A stretch of 64,000 nucleotides of DNA from Roseospira navarrensis (lineage in GTDB: Bacteria > Pseudomonadota > Alphaproteobacteria > Rhodospirillales > Rhodospirillaceae). Both the position numbers and the translations under genes were made by a program. The stretch spans positions 1-64,000 of the forward strand of contig NZ_WIVE01000017.1 of the NCBI RefSeq assembly GCF_009601025.1, read 5' to 3'. Below are positions 17,080 through 26,382 of the stretch, piece by piece (positions within the stretch are counted from its first letter, which is position 1; the number at the start of each line of letters is the position of its first letter). The notes beneath the pieces are model-generated. The model had not been told where the DNA came from. It saw only the letters and a program-made list of their open reading frames with translations, and ran no database searches.

Positions 17080-18750
17080 ATGACGTTTGGATGGAAGCAC
17101 CTGATGGGCGCCACCGCCCTGGTGGCGGCCGGCCTGACCGGCGGCGCCGGCCTGGACGGACCGCGCGGCTTCGGCCCGGCGCCGGCCCTGGCCGCCGACG
17201 ACATCACGCAGGGCGGCACCATGACCGTCACCTACAAGGACGACGTCTCGACCCTGGATCCGGCCATCGGCTACGACTGGCAGAACTGGTCCATGATCAA
17301 GAGCCTGTTCGACGGCCTGATGGACTACGAGCCGGGCACCACCGACCTGGTGACCGATCTGGCGGAGAGCTTCGAGGTCTCGGAGGACGGCACCGTCTAC
17401 ACCTTCAAGCTGCGCGAAGGGGTCACGTTCCACAATGGCCGCGAGATGACCGCCGCCGACGTCAAGTACTCCCTGGACCGGGTGGTGAACCCCGAGACCC
17501 AGAGCCCCGGGGCCGGCTTCTTCGACAGCATCGAGGGCTTCGAGGCCGCCAACAGCGGCGAGGCCGACGGCCTGTCCGGCATCGAGGTCGTGGACGATGA
17601 CACCGTGCGCTTCCATCTGTCGCGCCCGGATGCGCCGTTCCTGCACAAGCTGGCGCTGAACTTCGCCCATGTGGTGCCCAGGGAAGCGGTCGAGGAATAC
17701 GGCGCGGACTTCGGCAAGAACCCGGTCGGCACCGGCGCCTTCATGCTGGATGAATGGACCCTGGGCCAGCGCGTCGTGTTCGCGCGCAATCCGGACTATT
17801 ACCACGAGGGCATTCCGCGCCTCGACCGCATCGTGTTCGAGGTCGGCCAGGAGCCCATCGTCGCCACCCTGCGCCTGCAGCGCGGCGAGGTGGACATCGC
17901 CGGCGACGGCATTCCGCCCGCCAAGTTCCTGGAAATCACCCAGGATCCCGAATACGAGGACTTCATCATCAAGGGCAACCAGCTCCACACCGGCTACGTG
18001 ACCCTGAACGTGCGCATGGCGCCGTTCGACGATCCCATGGTGCGCAAGGCCGTCAACATGGCCATCAACAAGGACCGGATCGTGCGCATCATCAACGGGC
18101 GCGCCACGCCGGCCAACCAGCCGCTGCCGCCGCTGATGCCCGGCTATGCCGAGGACTACGAGGGCTATGCCTTCGATCCCGAACAGGCCCGCGCCATGCT
18201 GGCCGAGGCGGGCTACGCCGACGGCTTCGAGACCGAACTGTTCGTCGCCAACACCGACCCGCAGCCGCGCATTGCCCAGGCCATCCAGCAGGATCTGGCC
18301 GAGGTCGGCATCGAGGCCGCCATCACCTCGCTGGCGCAGTCCAACGTCATCGCGGCCGGCGGCGAGCCGGACCAGGCGCCCATGATCTGGTCGGGCGGCA
18401 TGGCCTGGATCGCGGACTTCCCCGATCCCTCCAACTTCTACGGTCCCATCCTGGGCTGCGGCGGGGCCGTCCCGGGCGGCTGGAACTGGGCCTGGTACTG
18501 CAACGAAGAGCTGGACGCCAAGGCGACCAAGGCCGACAGCATGGCCGACCCGGCCCAGGCCGACGCGCGCATTCAGATGTGGCGCGAGATCTTCCTGGGC
18601 GTGATGGAAGACGCGCCGTGGGTGCCGATCTTCAACGAGCAGCGCTACACCCTGCGCTCGCCGGTGCTGGGCGGTCCCGACGCCATCTTCGTCGATCCCG
18701 TTCATATTCCCGTCCACTATGATTACGTGTATCGGACCGATGTGCAGTAA
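17080..18750 (+). CDS. ABC transporter substrate-binding protein (peptide/amide type, SBP_bac_5)
   Basis: A 556-residue exported binding protein. The signal peptide ends in APALA (about residue 39). The mature protein starts with a GGTMTVTYKDDVSTLDPAIGY block, and the VTFHNGREMTAADVKYSLDR motif is diagnostic of family 5 binding proteins. The ATG at 17080 follows GAGAGG at optimal distance. Family members bind peptides, nickel or opines. Here the AmiC/AmiR control and the adjacent amidase suggest an amide or amidated small peptide, which is an inference. Its stop overlaps the amidase gene. Confidence 0.88.
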   Translation: MTFGWKHLMGATALVAAGLTGGAGLDGPRGFGPAPALAADDITQGGTMTVTYKDDVSTLDPAIGYDWQNWSMIKSLFDGLMDYEPGTTDLVTDLAESFEVSEDGTVYTFKLREGVTFHNGREMTAADVKYSLDRVVNPETQSPGAGFFDSIEGFEAANSGEADGLSGIEVVDDDTVRFHLSRPDAPFLHKLALNFAHVVPREAVEEYGADFGKNPVGTGAFMLDEWTLGQRVVFARNPDYYHEGIPRLDRIVFEVGQEPIVATLRLQRGEVDIAGDGIPPAKFLEITQDPEYEDFIIKGNQLHTGYVTLNVRMAPFDDPMVRKAVNMAINKDRIVRIINGRATPANQPLPPLMPGYAEDYEGYAFDPEQARAMLAEAGYADGFETELFVANTDPQPRIAQAIQQDLAEVGIEAAITSLAQSNVIAAGGEPDQAPMIWSGGMAWIADFPDPSNFYGPILGCGGAVPGGWNWAWYCNEELDAKATKADSMADPAQADARIQMWREIFLGVMEDAPWVPIFNEQRYTLRSPVLGGPDAIFVDPVHIPVHYDYVYRTDVQ

Positions 18751-19687
18751 CGCCCCCGCTCACACCATCCACGGCGCCCATCATCACTTCGGGTGGGATC
18801 GCGCGATTCCGCCCGTGCAGACGGTGGCGCCGGGCACCACCCTGGAGTTCGAGTGCATCGACGCCTCGGGCGGCCAGCTCACCCGCGAGAGCACGGTTGC
18901 GGATGTGCCCGCGCTCGACTTCGGCCGCATCAACCCGGTCACCGGCCCCATCTTCGTCGATGGGGCCGAGCCGGGCGATGCGCTCAAGGTCACGATCGAG
19001 AGCTTCCGGCCGTCGGGCTTCGGCTGGACCGCCAACATCCCCGGCTTCGGGCTGCTGGCGGACCAGTTCGAGACCCCGGGGCTGCACCTGTGGTCCTATG
19101 ACGCCCAGGCGCTGACCCCGGCCCTGTTCTCGACGGTGGCGCGGGTCCCCCTGAAGCCCTTCGCCGGGACCATCGGCCTGGCGCCGGCGGCGCCGGGGCC
19201 GCATTCGGTGGTGCCGCCCCGCAACGTGGGCGGCAACATGGACATCCGCGACATTGCCGCCGGCTGCACTTTGCTGCTTCCGGTGGAAGTCGCGGGGGCG
19301 CTGTTCTCCATCGGCGACACCCACGCCGCCCAGGGCGACGGCGAGGTCTGCGGCACGGCCATCGAAAGCCCGATGGCCGTGACCCTGACCCTCGACGTCG
19401 TCAAGGGCGGCGCGCCGAAGATGCCCCGGTTCAGCACGCCGGGGCCGGTGACCCGTCACCTGGACGCCGATGGCTACGAGGTGACCACCGGCGTCGGGGC
19501 CGATCTGATGGAGGGCGCGCGCGCCGCGCTGTCGCAGATGATCGACTGGCTGGCGGCGACCCAGGGCATGGATCCGCTCGACGCCTACATGCTTTGTTCG
19601 GTGTGCGGCGATCTGCGCATCAGCGAGATCGTGGACCAGCCGAACTGGGTGGTGTCGTTCTACTTCCCGCGCGTCGTGTTGCGCTAG
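18719..19687 (+). CDS. acetamidase/formamidase family amidohydrolase
   Basis: A 322-residue enzyme of the FmdA/AmdA family, which hydrolyses formamide, acetamide or similar short amides to ammonia and acid. HTIHGAHHHFGWDRAIPPV, the GPIFVDGAEPGDALKVTI block, PPRNVGGNMDIRD and FSIGDTHAAQGDGEVCGTAIE are family signatures. The last two contain likely metal-binding residues. The start could be 18719 or the ATG at 18740; both overlap the preceding gene and neither has a strong ribosome binding site. Ammonia release from the imported substrate is the probable purpose of the operon. Confidence 0.9.
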   Translation: MITCIGPMCSNAPAHTIHGAHHHFGWDRAIPPVQTVAPGTTLEFECIDASGGQLTRESTVADVPALDFGRINPVTGPIFVDGAEPGDALKVTIESFRPSGFGWTANIPGFGLLADQFETPGLHLWSYDAQALTPALFSTVARVPLKPFAGTIGLAPAAPGPHSVVPPRNVGGNMDIRDIAAGCTLLLPVEVAGALFSIGDTHAAQGDGEVCGTAIESPMAVTLTLDVVKGGAPKMPRFSTPGPVTRHLDADGYEVTTGVGADLMEGARAALSQMIDWLAATQGMDPLDAYMLCSVCGDLRISEIVDQPNWVVSFYFPRVVLR

Positions 19688-19762
19688 CGCGGGGTCCCGG
19701 CGGCGCGCCCTGTCCGGATGCGCCGCCGGGGCGTTCTTCGTTTCCTCCTGTCGCCCGAGGTC

Positions 19763-21616
19763 ATGCCTGGAATGCGCCCCCATCCCGATGCCCCCGAACC
19801 GCCGTCGGCCGACCGGCCGGTGCTGGAGGTGCGCGGCCTGCGCACCCAGGTCGCCACACCGACCGGACCCAAGGTGGTGGTGGATGGGCTCGACCTGACC
19901 CTGGCCCCCGGCGAGGTGCTGTGCATCGCCGGCGAGAGCGGCAGCGGCAAGTCCATGGCCGCGCTGTCGATCATGGGCCTGCTGCCCCGGCCGATGGCGC
20001 GCATCGCCGCCGGCTCCATCCGGCTGAACGGCCGCGAGCTGACCGGCCTGGGCGAGGCCCGCATGCGCGCCGTGCGTGGGGCCGAGATCTCCATGATCTT
20101 CCAGGAGCCCATGACGTCGCTGAACCCCGTGCTGACCATCGGCCGGCAGGTGGGCGAGGCGATCGAGGCGCATCGGTCGGTGGGCCGGGCGGATCTCACC
20201 CGGCTGACCGTCGCCGCGCTGGAGGCGGTGCGGATCCCCGAGGCCGCCCGGCGCCTGAAGCAGTATCCGCACGAACTGTCGGGCGGCATGCGCCAGCGCG
20301 TCATGATCGCCATGGCCATGGCGTGCGGCCCCAAGGTGCTGATCGCCGACGAGCCGACCACCGCGCTCGATGTCACCATCCAGGCCCAGATCCTGGAACT
20401 GATGCGCGATCTGCGGCGCGATCACGGCACGGCCGTCATTCTCATCACCCACGACATGGGCGTGGTGGCGGAGATGGCCGACCGCGTGGTCATCATGAAC
20501 CAGGGCCGCCTCGTGGAGGACGGGCCCGTGCTGGACGTGTTCGAGCGCCCGCGCGCCGCCTATACCCGCACGCTGCTGGCCGCCGTGCCCCGCCTCGGTG
20601 CGTATGCCGACATCGACGGGCCGGTTCGGTCGGCGGGGCGGAGCGGGGCGGCACCCGCGCCGGACCCCGCTCGGCGGCCCCGTCCGGTGGCCGAGGTGCG
20701 GGACCTGACTGTGCGCTTCGACCTGACCGGCGGCCTGCTGCAGCGCGTGGTCCGCCGGGTCCATGCGGTCGAGGGGGTGTCGTTCGACCTGTTTCCCGGC
20801 GAAACCCTGGCGCTGGTGGGCGAGAGCGGCTGCGGCAAGTCCACCACCGGCAAGGCGCTGATGAACCTGATCCCCTGGACCGGCGCCATCACGATCGACG
20901 GGACGGCGACGCATGGGCTCGGGCGTCGCGCCATGCGCCCGGTGCGCCGTCATATCCAGATGGTGTTCCAGGACCCGTTCGCCTCGCTGGACCCGCGCAT
21001 GACGGTGGGCGACCTGGTGGCCGAGCCCATGCGGATCCACGGCCTCGCCCGGGGGCGCGAGCTGGACGATCGCGTGGCCGAGCTGTTCCGCCGGGTGCGG
21101 CTGGAGCCGGACGTTCGCGACCGCTATCCGCACGAGTTCTCCGGCGGACAGCGGCAGCGCATCTGTATCGCCCGGGCGCTGGGGCTGTCGCCGCGACTCA
21201 TCGTCGCCGACGAGTCCGTCTCGGCCCTCGATGTCTCGGTCCAGGCGCAGGTGCTCGACCTGATGCAGGAGCTGCAGGCGGAGATGGGGCTGTCCTACCT
21301 GTTCATTTCGCACGACATGGCGGTGGTCGAACAGGTCAGCCACCGGGTCGCCGTCATGTACATGGGGCGGATCGTCGAGATCGGCCGGCGGCGCGACGTG
21401 TTCGGGGATCCGCGCCACCCCTATACCCGCAAGCTGCTGACGGCCGTGCCCCGCCCCGACCCGCGCGACCGGCGCGACCACTTCCGCCGGCTGGAGGGCG
21501 AGATTCCCAGTCCCGTGCAGGCGCTGGACTACCGGCCGCCGCCGCAGCGCTTCGACGAGGTCCGCCCCGGGCACATCGTGGACCTGTCCGGCGCCCCGGA
21601 GCAGGCGGGGGGATGA
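19763..21616 (+). CDS. fused dipeptide-type ABC transporter ATPase (DppD-DppF fusion)
   Basis: 617 residues comprising two complete ABC modules in one chain. The first has Walker A GESGSGKS, signature LSGGMRQR and Walker B VLIADEP. The second has GESGCGKST, FSGGQRQRI and LIVADES. Each ends with the oligopeptide-transporter C-terminal extension (for example HPYTRKLLTAVPRPDP). Usually DppD and DppF are separate proteins. The chosen ATG has GAGG four bases upstream; an upstream ATG at 19718 is possible. It closes the amide transporter operon. Confidence 0.9.
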   Translation: MPGMRPHPDAPEPPSADRPVLEVRGLRTQVATPTGPKVVVDGLDLTLAPGEVLCIAGESGSGKSMAALSIMGLLPRPMARIAAGSIRLNGRELTGLGEARMRAVRGAEISMIFQEPMTSLNPVLTIGRQVGEAIEAHRSVGRADLTRLTVAALEAVRIPEAARRLKQYPHELSGGMRQRVMIAMAMACGPKVLIADEPTTALDVTIQAQILELMRDLRRDHGTAVILITHDMGVVAEMADRVVIMNQGRLVEDGPVLDVFERPRAAYTRTLLAAVPRLGAYADIDGPVRSAGRSGAAPAPDPARRPRPVAEVRDLTVRFDLTGGLLQRVVRRVHAVEGVSFDLFPGETLALVGESGCGKSTTGKALMNLIPWTGAITIDGTATHGLGRRAMRPVRRHIQMVFQDPFASLDPRMTVGDLVAEPMRIHGLARGRELDDRVAELFRRVRLEPDVRDRYPHEFSGGQRQRICIARALGLSPRLIVADESVSALDVSVQAQVLDLMQELQAEMGLSYLFISHDMAVVEQVSHRVAVMYMGRIVEIGRRRDVFGDPRHPYTRKLLTAVPRPDPRDRRDHFRRLEGEIPSPVQALDYRPPPQRFDEVRPGHIVDLSGAPEQAGG

Positions 21617-21678
21617 ACCGGAACCGGGCACGACCAAGCCTGCCCAAGAACTAGGCGACAAAGAAAACTGAACAAGAA

Positions 21679-21721
21679 TGCATCATTTTGGTCTTGCGCG
21701 GCGGCTCAGCGGTGGTATGGT
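21679..21721 (+). promoter_or_regulatory. candidate promoter and NtrC-like site for the guanidine operon
   Basis: A weak sigma-70-type pair, TTGCGC (21694-21699) and TATGGT (21716-21721) with a 16-bp spacer, would start transcription just before the riboswitch. TGCATCATTTTGGTC (21679-21693) overlaps its upstream side and partly resembles an NtrC half-site pair (TGCACC, four bases, TGGTGCA). Nitrogen control would suit this operon, but the match is imperfect. Confidence 0.35.
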
Positions 21722-21736
21722 GCGAATCGTGAGCAG

Positions 21737-21840
21737 CTAGGGTTCCGGCCGCGCCAGAGGGCGCGGTGTATCACTGGTCCGAGAGCTGCCGCCCCGCCGC
21801 GACAGGCGGGGTACACGGCGGGACAAAAGCCCGGGAGGCC
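21737..21840 (+). ncRNA. guanidine-I (ykkC) riboswitch aptamer
   Basis: The conserved blocks of the guanidine-I class occur in order: CTAGGGTTCCG (21737-21747), CTGGTCCGAGAG (21774-21785) and ACACGGCGGGACAAAAGCCC (21813-21832), followed by GGGAGG. Hairpin-forming stretches lie between them (GCGCC/GGCGC and CCCCGCC/GGCGGGG). The aptamer binds guanidinium and usually turns genes on. It directly precedes a complete guanidine uptake and degradation operon, which agrees with its class. Confidence 0.93.
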
Positions 21841-21954
21841 CTGAAGGTTTGGCACCATGCCAACGCCAGGTCCCGCCGTGGCCGTCAGACCTCCAGGCCT
21901 TGTTTCAGGCGCCCGTTTCGAAGGGGCGCGGCCAACGATCTGGAGGTCAGACGG
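21841..21954 (+). promoter_or_regulatory. riboswitch expression platform that can hide the ribosome binding site
   Basis: Two features are directly visible. First, GTCCCGCCGTG (21870-21880) is the exact complement of aptamer bases 21814-21824, so it can break the aptamer. Second, CCGTCAGACCTCCAG (21882-21896) pairs with 21940-21954 over 15 bases with one mismatch; that 3' strand contains the GGAGG ribosome binding site directly before ATG 21955. No T-tract is seen. Translational control is therefore more likely than termination. The exact switching path is not resolved. Confidence 0.65.
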
Positions 21955-23025
21955 ATGACGACGATCCTGACACGCACCCTTGCCGCCGCCGCCGTGGCCG
22001 CCTTCACGGTGACCGCGCCCGCCGCCATGGCGGAGGAGAAGACCGACTTCAAGCTGGCGTGGTCCATCTACGTCGGCTGGATGCCCTGGGGCTGGGCCGC
22101 CGATGCCGGCATCGTGGACAAGTGGGCCGACAAGTACGGCATCACCATCGAGGTGGTGCAGTTCAACGACTACATCGAGTCCATCAACCAGTACACCGCC
22201 GGCGCCTTCGACGGCGTGACCGCCACCAACATGGATACGCTCGCCATTCCCTCGGTCGGCGGCATCGACACCACGGCGCTGCTGATCGGCGACTTCTCCA
22301 ACGGCAACGACGCCCTGTTGCTCAAGGACTCCGAGACGCTGGAGGACGTGTTGGGCCGGCGCGTGAACCTGGTGGAGCTGTCGGTCTCTCACTACCTGCT
22401 GGCCCGCGCCCTGCAATCCCTCGGCAAGTCCGAACGGGACGTGACGGTGGTCAACACCTCCGACGCCGACATGATCGCCGCGTGGCAGACCCCGGATGTC
22501 ACCGCCGCCGTGACCTGGAACCCGCTGGTGGCCGAGATCGCGGCCATGCCGGACGCCCACACGGTCTTCACCAGCGCCGACATTCCGGGCGAGATCATCG
22601 ACCTGACCGTGGTCAACACCGAGACGCTGGCCGACAACCCGGCCTTCGGCAAGGCGCTGGCCGGCGCGTGGTACGAGACCATGGGCATCATGGCGTCCGA
22701 CACCGAGGACGGCCGCGAGGCCCGCGCCGCGATGGGCGCCGCCTCCGGCACCGATCTGGCGGGCTACGAGATGCAGTTGGACAGCACCATGATGTTCTTC
22801 GACCCGGCCGAGGCCGCCGCCTTCGCCCGCTCGGAAGACCTGCCCAGGACCATGGACGCCGTGCGCACCTTCCTGTTCGATCACGGTCTGTTGGGCGCCG
22901 GTGCGCCTAGCCCAGACGTGGTCGGCATCGCCTATCCGGACGGCTCCATCCAAGGTGAGTCGGGCAACGTCACCTTCCGCTTCGTGACCGACTACATGGA
23001 CGCCGCCGCCGACGGCGCCCTCTGA
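21955..23025 (+). CDS. NitT/TauT-type ABC transporter substrate-binding protein (probable guanidine transporter)
   Basis: A 356-residue exported binding protein with a signal peptide ending in PAAMA (about residue 24). WSIYVGWMPWGWAADAGIVD and the ITIEVVQFNDYIESINQYTA block match the family of binding proteins found beside urea carboxylase-associated genes. The start is the ATG whose GGAGG site lies in the riboswitch-controlled hairpin. Position under a guanidine riboswitch makes guanidine, or a precursor, the likely ligand, not nitrate or taurine. Confidence 0.88.
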   Translation: MTTILTRTLAAAAVAAFTVTAPAAMAEEKTDFKLAWSIYVGWMPWGWAADAGIVDKWADKYGITIEVVQFNDYIESINQYTAGAFDGVTATNMDTLAIPSVGGIDTTALLIGDFSNGNDALLLKDSETLEDVLGRRVNLVELSVSHYLLARALQSLGKSERDVTVVNTSDADMIAAWQTPDVTAAVTWNPLVAEIAAMPDAHTVFTSADIPGEIIDLTVVNTETLADNPAFGKALAGAWYETMGIMASDTEDGREARAAMGAASGTDLAGYEMQLDSTMMFFDPAEAAAFARSEDLPRTMDAVRTFLFDHGLLGAGAPSPDVVGIAYPDGSIQGESGNVTFRFVTDYMDAAADGAL

Positions 23026-23104
23026 GGCCCGGGACGCGCCGGGGCGAAGGCCGCACGGCCTTCGCCCCGCCCTCTCCCCACGGTCCCGAGGAGGCCCGCC
23101 GATC

Positions 23105-23932
23105 ATGCCCCGGTTCGTCAATCGCCGGCCCGGCCGCGCCGCGCGCGTGATTCTGGCCGCCCTGCCGTTCGCCCTGGCGATCGGCGCCTATGCCATCGGC
23201 TCGCACATCCGGCTGTCGGAGAACCCCAACGACAAGCTGCTGCCGTCCTTCACCGCACTGGCGGACGGTTTCACCCGCTTCGCGATCGAGCCCGACCGGC
23301 GGACCGGCGACATCCTGCTATGGGTGGACACCCTGGCCAGCCTGAGCCGGCTCGCGGCGGGCATCGCCCTCTCGACCCTGTTGGGGCTGGTGGTCGGCAT
23401 CGGGGTGGGTCTGCTGCCCTATGTGCGGGCCTCGATGGCCGGGTTCCTGGCCGTGCTGTCCATGATCCCGCCGCTGTCCGTGCTGCCGATCCTGTTCATC
23501 GTGTTCGGGCTGGGCGAGCTGTCCAAGGTCATGCTGATCGTATTTGGCGTGGCCCCCTTCCTGATGCGGGACATCGCCCTGCGCGTGGGTGAACTGCCCG
23601 CCGAGCAGATCGTCAAGGCGCAGACGCTGGGCGCGTCCACCTGGCAGATCATCACCCGCGTGGTGCTGCCCCAGGTCTGGCCCCGGCTGATCGATGCCGT
23701 GCGGCTGTCGCTGGGGGCGGCGTGGCTGTTCCTGATCGCGGCCGAGGCGATCGCATCGGAAAGCGGGCTCGGCTACCGCATCTTCCTGTTGCGGCGCTAC
23801 CTCGCCATGGACGTGATCCTGCCCTACGTGGCCTGGATCACGCTGCTCGCCTTCACGTTCGACTGGGCCTTGCGGCACCTCCAGGCCCGGGCGTTCCCCT
23901 GGTTCGCGGGCGAGGGGAGGGGCCGGTCATGA
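23105..23932 (+). CDS. NitT/TauT-type ABC transporter permease
   Basis: A 275-residue inner-membrane permease. TLASLSRLAAGIALSTLLGL and SMIPPLSVLPILFIVFGLGE are conserved in the TauC/SsuC group. The EQIVKAQTLGASTWQIITRV loop contacts the ATPase. GAGGAGG precedes the ATG. It works with the binding protein upstream and the overlapping ATPase downstream. Confidence 0.9.
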   Translation: MPRFVNRRPGRAARVILAALPFALAIGAYAIGSHIRLSENPNDKLLPSFTALADGFTRFAIEPDRRTGDILLWVDTLASLSRLAAGIALSTLLGLVVGIGVGLLPYVRASMAGFLAVLSMIPPLSVLPILFIVFGLGELSKVMLIVFGVAPFLMRDIALRVGELPAEQIVKAQTLGASTWQIITRVVLPQVWPRLIDAVRLSLGAAWLFLIAAEAIASESGLGYRIFLLRRYLAMDVILPYVAWITLLAFTFDWALRHLQARAFPWFAGEGRGRS

Positions 23933-24738
23933 CCGCCGTCTCGATCCGCAACGTCTGGAAGGACTACGACGGTCAGGTGGTGCTGGAGAACATCTCGTTC
24001 GACGTGGCGCCCCATTCCTTCGTCTCGCTGGTCGGCCCCTCCGGCTGCGGCAAGTCCACCTTCCTGCGCATGCTGCTCAGCCAGGAGGCCCCGAGCCGGG
24101 GCGAGATCCGGGTGGAGGGCGAACCGCTGGCCTCCGAGCCCATGCCCGACCGGGGTATGGTGTTCCAGAAGTACTCGGTCTATCCGCACCTCACCGCGCT
24201 GGAGAACGTGGCCCTGGGCCTGGAACTCGAACGCAGCCCTCTGCTCGGCCGCCTGTTCGGGGCCCGCCGCCGCGCGGTGCTGGAGGAGGCCGCCGCCGGT
24301 CTGGAGGCGGTCGGCCTCGCCCCAGCGCGGGACAAGTATCCCAGCCAGCTTTCGGGCGGCATGCAGCAGCGCCTCGCCATCGCCCAGGCGCTCATCAAGA
24401 AACCGCGCATCCTGTTGCTGGACGAGCCGTTCGGGGCGCTCGACCCGGGCATCCGGGCGGACATCCATGACCTGATGCTGGACCTGTGGTGGAACACCAA
24501 GATGACCGTGTTCATGGTCAGCCACGACCTGCGCGAGGCGTTCTATCTGGGCACCCGGGTCATCGCCTTCGACCGCACCCGCACGCGGCCGGAGGAGCAG
24601 GCCGCCTATGGGGCGACCATCACCTTCGATATCCCGCTGGACCCGGCCGACCCCATCAAGGCGCGCATCCGCGCCGCCGAGGATGCGGCGGCGAAGGACC
24701 TGGACCTGCCCGTCTCCATACAGACCAACGGCATCTGA
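23929..24738 (+). CDS. NitT/TauT-type ABC transporter ATPase
   Basis: A 269-residue ATPase with Walker A GPSGCGKST, Q-loop MVFQKYSVYPHLT, signature LSGGMQQR, Walker B ILLLDEPFGAL and switch histidine MVSHDLREAFYLG. The ATG at 23929 overlaps the permease stop. A C-terminal extension of about 50 residues lies beyond the ABC core, as in other members from this operon type. Confidence 0.92.
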   Translation: MTAVSIRNVWKDYDGQVVLENISFDVAPHSFVSLVGPSGCGKSTFLRMLLSQEAPSRGEIRVEGEPLASEPMPDRGMVFQKYSVYPHLTALENVALGLELERSPLLGRLFGARRRAVLEEAAAGLEAVGLAPARDKYPSQLSGGMQQRLAIAQALIKKPRILLLDEPFGALDPGIRADIHDLMLDLWWNTKMTVFMVSHDLREAFYLGTRVIAFDRTRTRPEEQAAYGATITFDIPLDPADPIKARIRAAEDAAAKDLDLPVSIQTNGI

Positions 24739-24761
24739 CGATGACCGTTGGAGCCCGTGGC

Positions 24762-24865
24762 CGGCCCGCTCCCCCACCCGGCCACCCAACGCGAGTAGCC
24801 TGTGGGGGGTCGGGTGGGGGAGGGGGCCGGCGCCGCAACAGGCGGATGAGCCTGTCTCATCCGCC
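24762..24865. repeat. GC-rich inverted repeats between transporter and deiminase genes
   Basis: A large imperfect inverted repeat (about 24762-24837) has arms built on CTCCCCCACCC and its complement GGGTGGGGGAG. It is followed by a perfect 10-bp hairpin GGCGGATGAG (24841-24850)/CTCATCCGCC (24856-24865). The structures sit in the 229-bp gap inside the guanidine operon. They may stabilise or process mRNA between transporter and enzyme genes. The first resembles the repeats at 43170 and 49336 only in composition. Confidence 0.55.
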
Positions 24866-24967
24866 CAAAGAAGAAGCCGCAGGCTTCAGCCGGGACGACC
24901 CGGCGGCGCGCGTCCGCGCTCACCATCCGGGACGGCCCGGGATGATGTTCATGGAAAGGAGACCGTC

Positions 24968-25702
24968 ATGCGTGACGCCATTCTCTACGAGGACGACATC
25001 CCGGGCGGCGCCCACTGGTCGCTGACCCTGCGCCGCGGGATGCTGCTGCGCCTGATCGACATCGAGGGCGGGGCCAACGTGGGCATGCTGTTCTACAACC
25101 CGGCCAACCCGCTGGAGCGCTACAACGCGCCCGACACGCTCAAGTGCCAGCACACCTTCAAGCTGACCGCCGGGCACTGCCTGTATTCCGACATGGGCCG
25201 CATCTTCTGTTCCATCGTCGCCGACACGGTGGGCTGGCACGACACCGTGGGTGGGGTGACCACCCGCGCCATGGTCGCCGCCAAGTGGGGCGAGAAGACC
25301 TATCAAGAGGCTCGCAACGACTGGACGCAGAACGGCCGCGACAGCTTTTTGGTCGAGGCCGGCAAGTACGGCCTGGGCAAGCGCGACATGGCGGCGAACG
25401 TCAACTGGTTCTCCAAGGTCGCCCCGGATGCCGACGGAAACCTGTCGTTCGACCCCGCGAACAGCGCACCGGGCGCGCATGTGGATCTGCGCTTCGAGAT
25501 GGACACGCTGGTGCTGTTCCACACCTGCCCGCACCCCATGAACCCGGCCCCGGACTACCCCCGCAAGCCGATCCGCTATCAGGTCCTTCCGGCCGCGCCG
25601 GTGGCCGACGACGACCCGTGCCGCACCGCGCGACCGGAGAACGAACGCGGCTTCGCCAACACCGAGCGCTACACCGCCTGCGCGCCCGGGATCGGCGCCT
25701 GA
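24968..25702 (+). CDS. carboxyguanidine deiminase subunit (DUF1989, urea carboxylase-associated family, type 1)
   Basis: A 244-residue DUF1989 protein, formerly called urea carboxylase-associated protein 1. [41 protein letters not shown] and [10 protein letters not shown] are family blocks with likely metal-binding cysteine and histidine residues. Family knowledge: the two DUF1989 proteins form carboxyguanidine deiminase (CgiAB), which converts carboxyguanidine made by guanidine carboxylase into allophanate plus ammonia. GGAAAGGAG precedes the ATG at 24968. Which of the two is CgiA or CgiB is not assigned here. Confidence 0.88.
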   Translation: MRDAILYEDDIPGGAHWSLTLRRGMLLRLIDIEGGANVGMLFYNPANPLERYNAPDTLKCQHTFKLTAGHCLYSDMGRIFCSIVADTVGWHDTVGGVTTRAMVAAKWGEKTYQEARNDWTQNGRDSFLVEAGKYGLGKRDMAANVNWFSKVAPDADGNLSFDPANSAPGAHVDLRFEMDTLVLFHTCPHPMNPAPDYPRKPIRYQVLPAAPVADDDPCRTARPENERGFANTERYTACAPGIGA

Positions 25703-25724
25703 CACGAGGGGGAGGACAAGACCC

Positions 25725-26363
25725 ATGATGAAGGAAAGCACCCTGACGCCGGAGACCGCCGTCTATCGCCGGACCGTGCCGGCCGGCGACTACTGGATGG
25801 AGGTCGTCAAGGCGGGCCAGACCCTGCGGATCCTCGACCTGGAGGGCAACCAGGCCGCCGACACCCTGTTCTATGCCGCCGCCGATCCGGCCGAGCGCTA
25901 CAGCGCCATCGACACCATCCGCGCACAGGGCAACGTCTACCTGACCGCCGGGTCCGTGTTGATGTCCACCGAGACCCGGCCGATGCTGACCATCACGGCC
26001 GACACCTGCGGGCGGCACGACACCCTGGGCGGGGCCTGCGCCACGGAAAGCAACACCGTGCGCTATGCCCTGGACACGAAGTGCATGCACGCCTGCCGGG
26101 ATTCCTGGCTGCGGGCGGTGGCCGAGCGCGACGAGTTCGGCCTCACCAAGCGCGACATCACCCACAACATCAATTTCTTCATGAACGTGCCGGTCACTCC
26201 GGACGGCGGCCTGACCTTCGCCGACGGCATCAGCGGGTCGGGCAAGTACGTGGAGATGCGGGCCGAGATGGACGTGATCGTCCTGATCTCCAACTGCCCG
26301 CAGCTCAACAACCCGTGCAACGCCTACAACCCGACCCCCATCGACGTGCTGGTCTGGGACTGA
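25725..26363 (+). CDS. carboxyguanidine deiminase subunit (DUF1989, urea carboxylase-associated family, type 2)
   Basis: 212 residues, the second DUF1989 protein. [35 protein letters not shown] and the C-terminal [20 protein letters not shown] are diagnostic, with clustered cysteines for a metal site. It is paralogous to the preceding gene, and the two probably form a heteromeric enzyme. The start is one of two adjacent ATGs (25725 or 25728) after GGGGGAGGA. It lies 22 bases after its partner and 19 bases before the carboxylase gene. Confidence 0.88.
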   Translation: MMKESTLTPETAVYRRTVPAGDYWMEVVKAGQTLRILDLEGNQAADTLFYAAADPAERYSAIDTIRAQGNVYLTAGSVLMSTETRPMLTITADTCGRHDTLGGACATESNTVRYALDTKCMHACRDSWLRAVAERDEFGLTKRDITHNINFFMNVPVTPDGGLTFADGISGSGKYVEMRAEMDVIVLISNCPQLNNPCNAYNPTPIDVLVWD

Positions 26364-26382
26364 GGGAAGGGATCGTCCGGTC

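Noticed and set aside
19594-21654. Plus-strand frame of nearly 690 codons parallel to the fused ATPase
   Set aside because: A shifted frame of the ABC ATPase gene. It has no family motifs and is rich in R, A, G and P.
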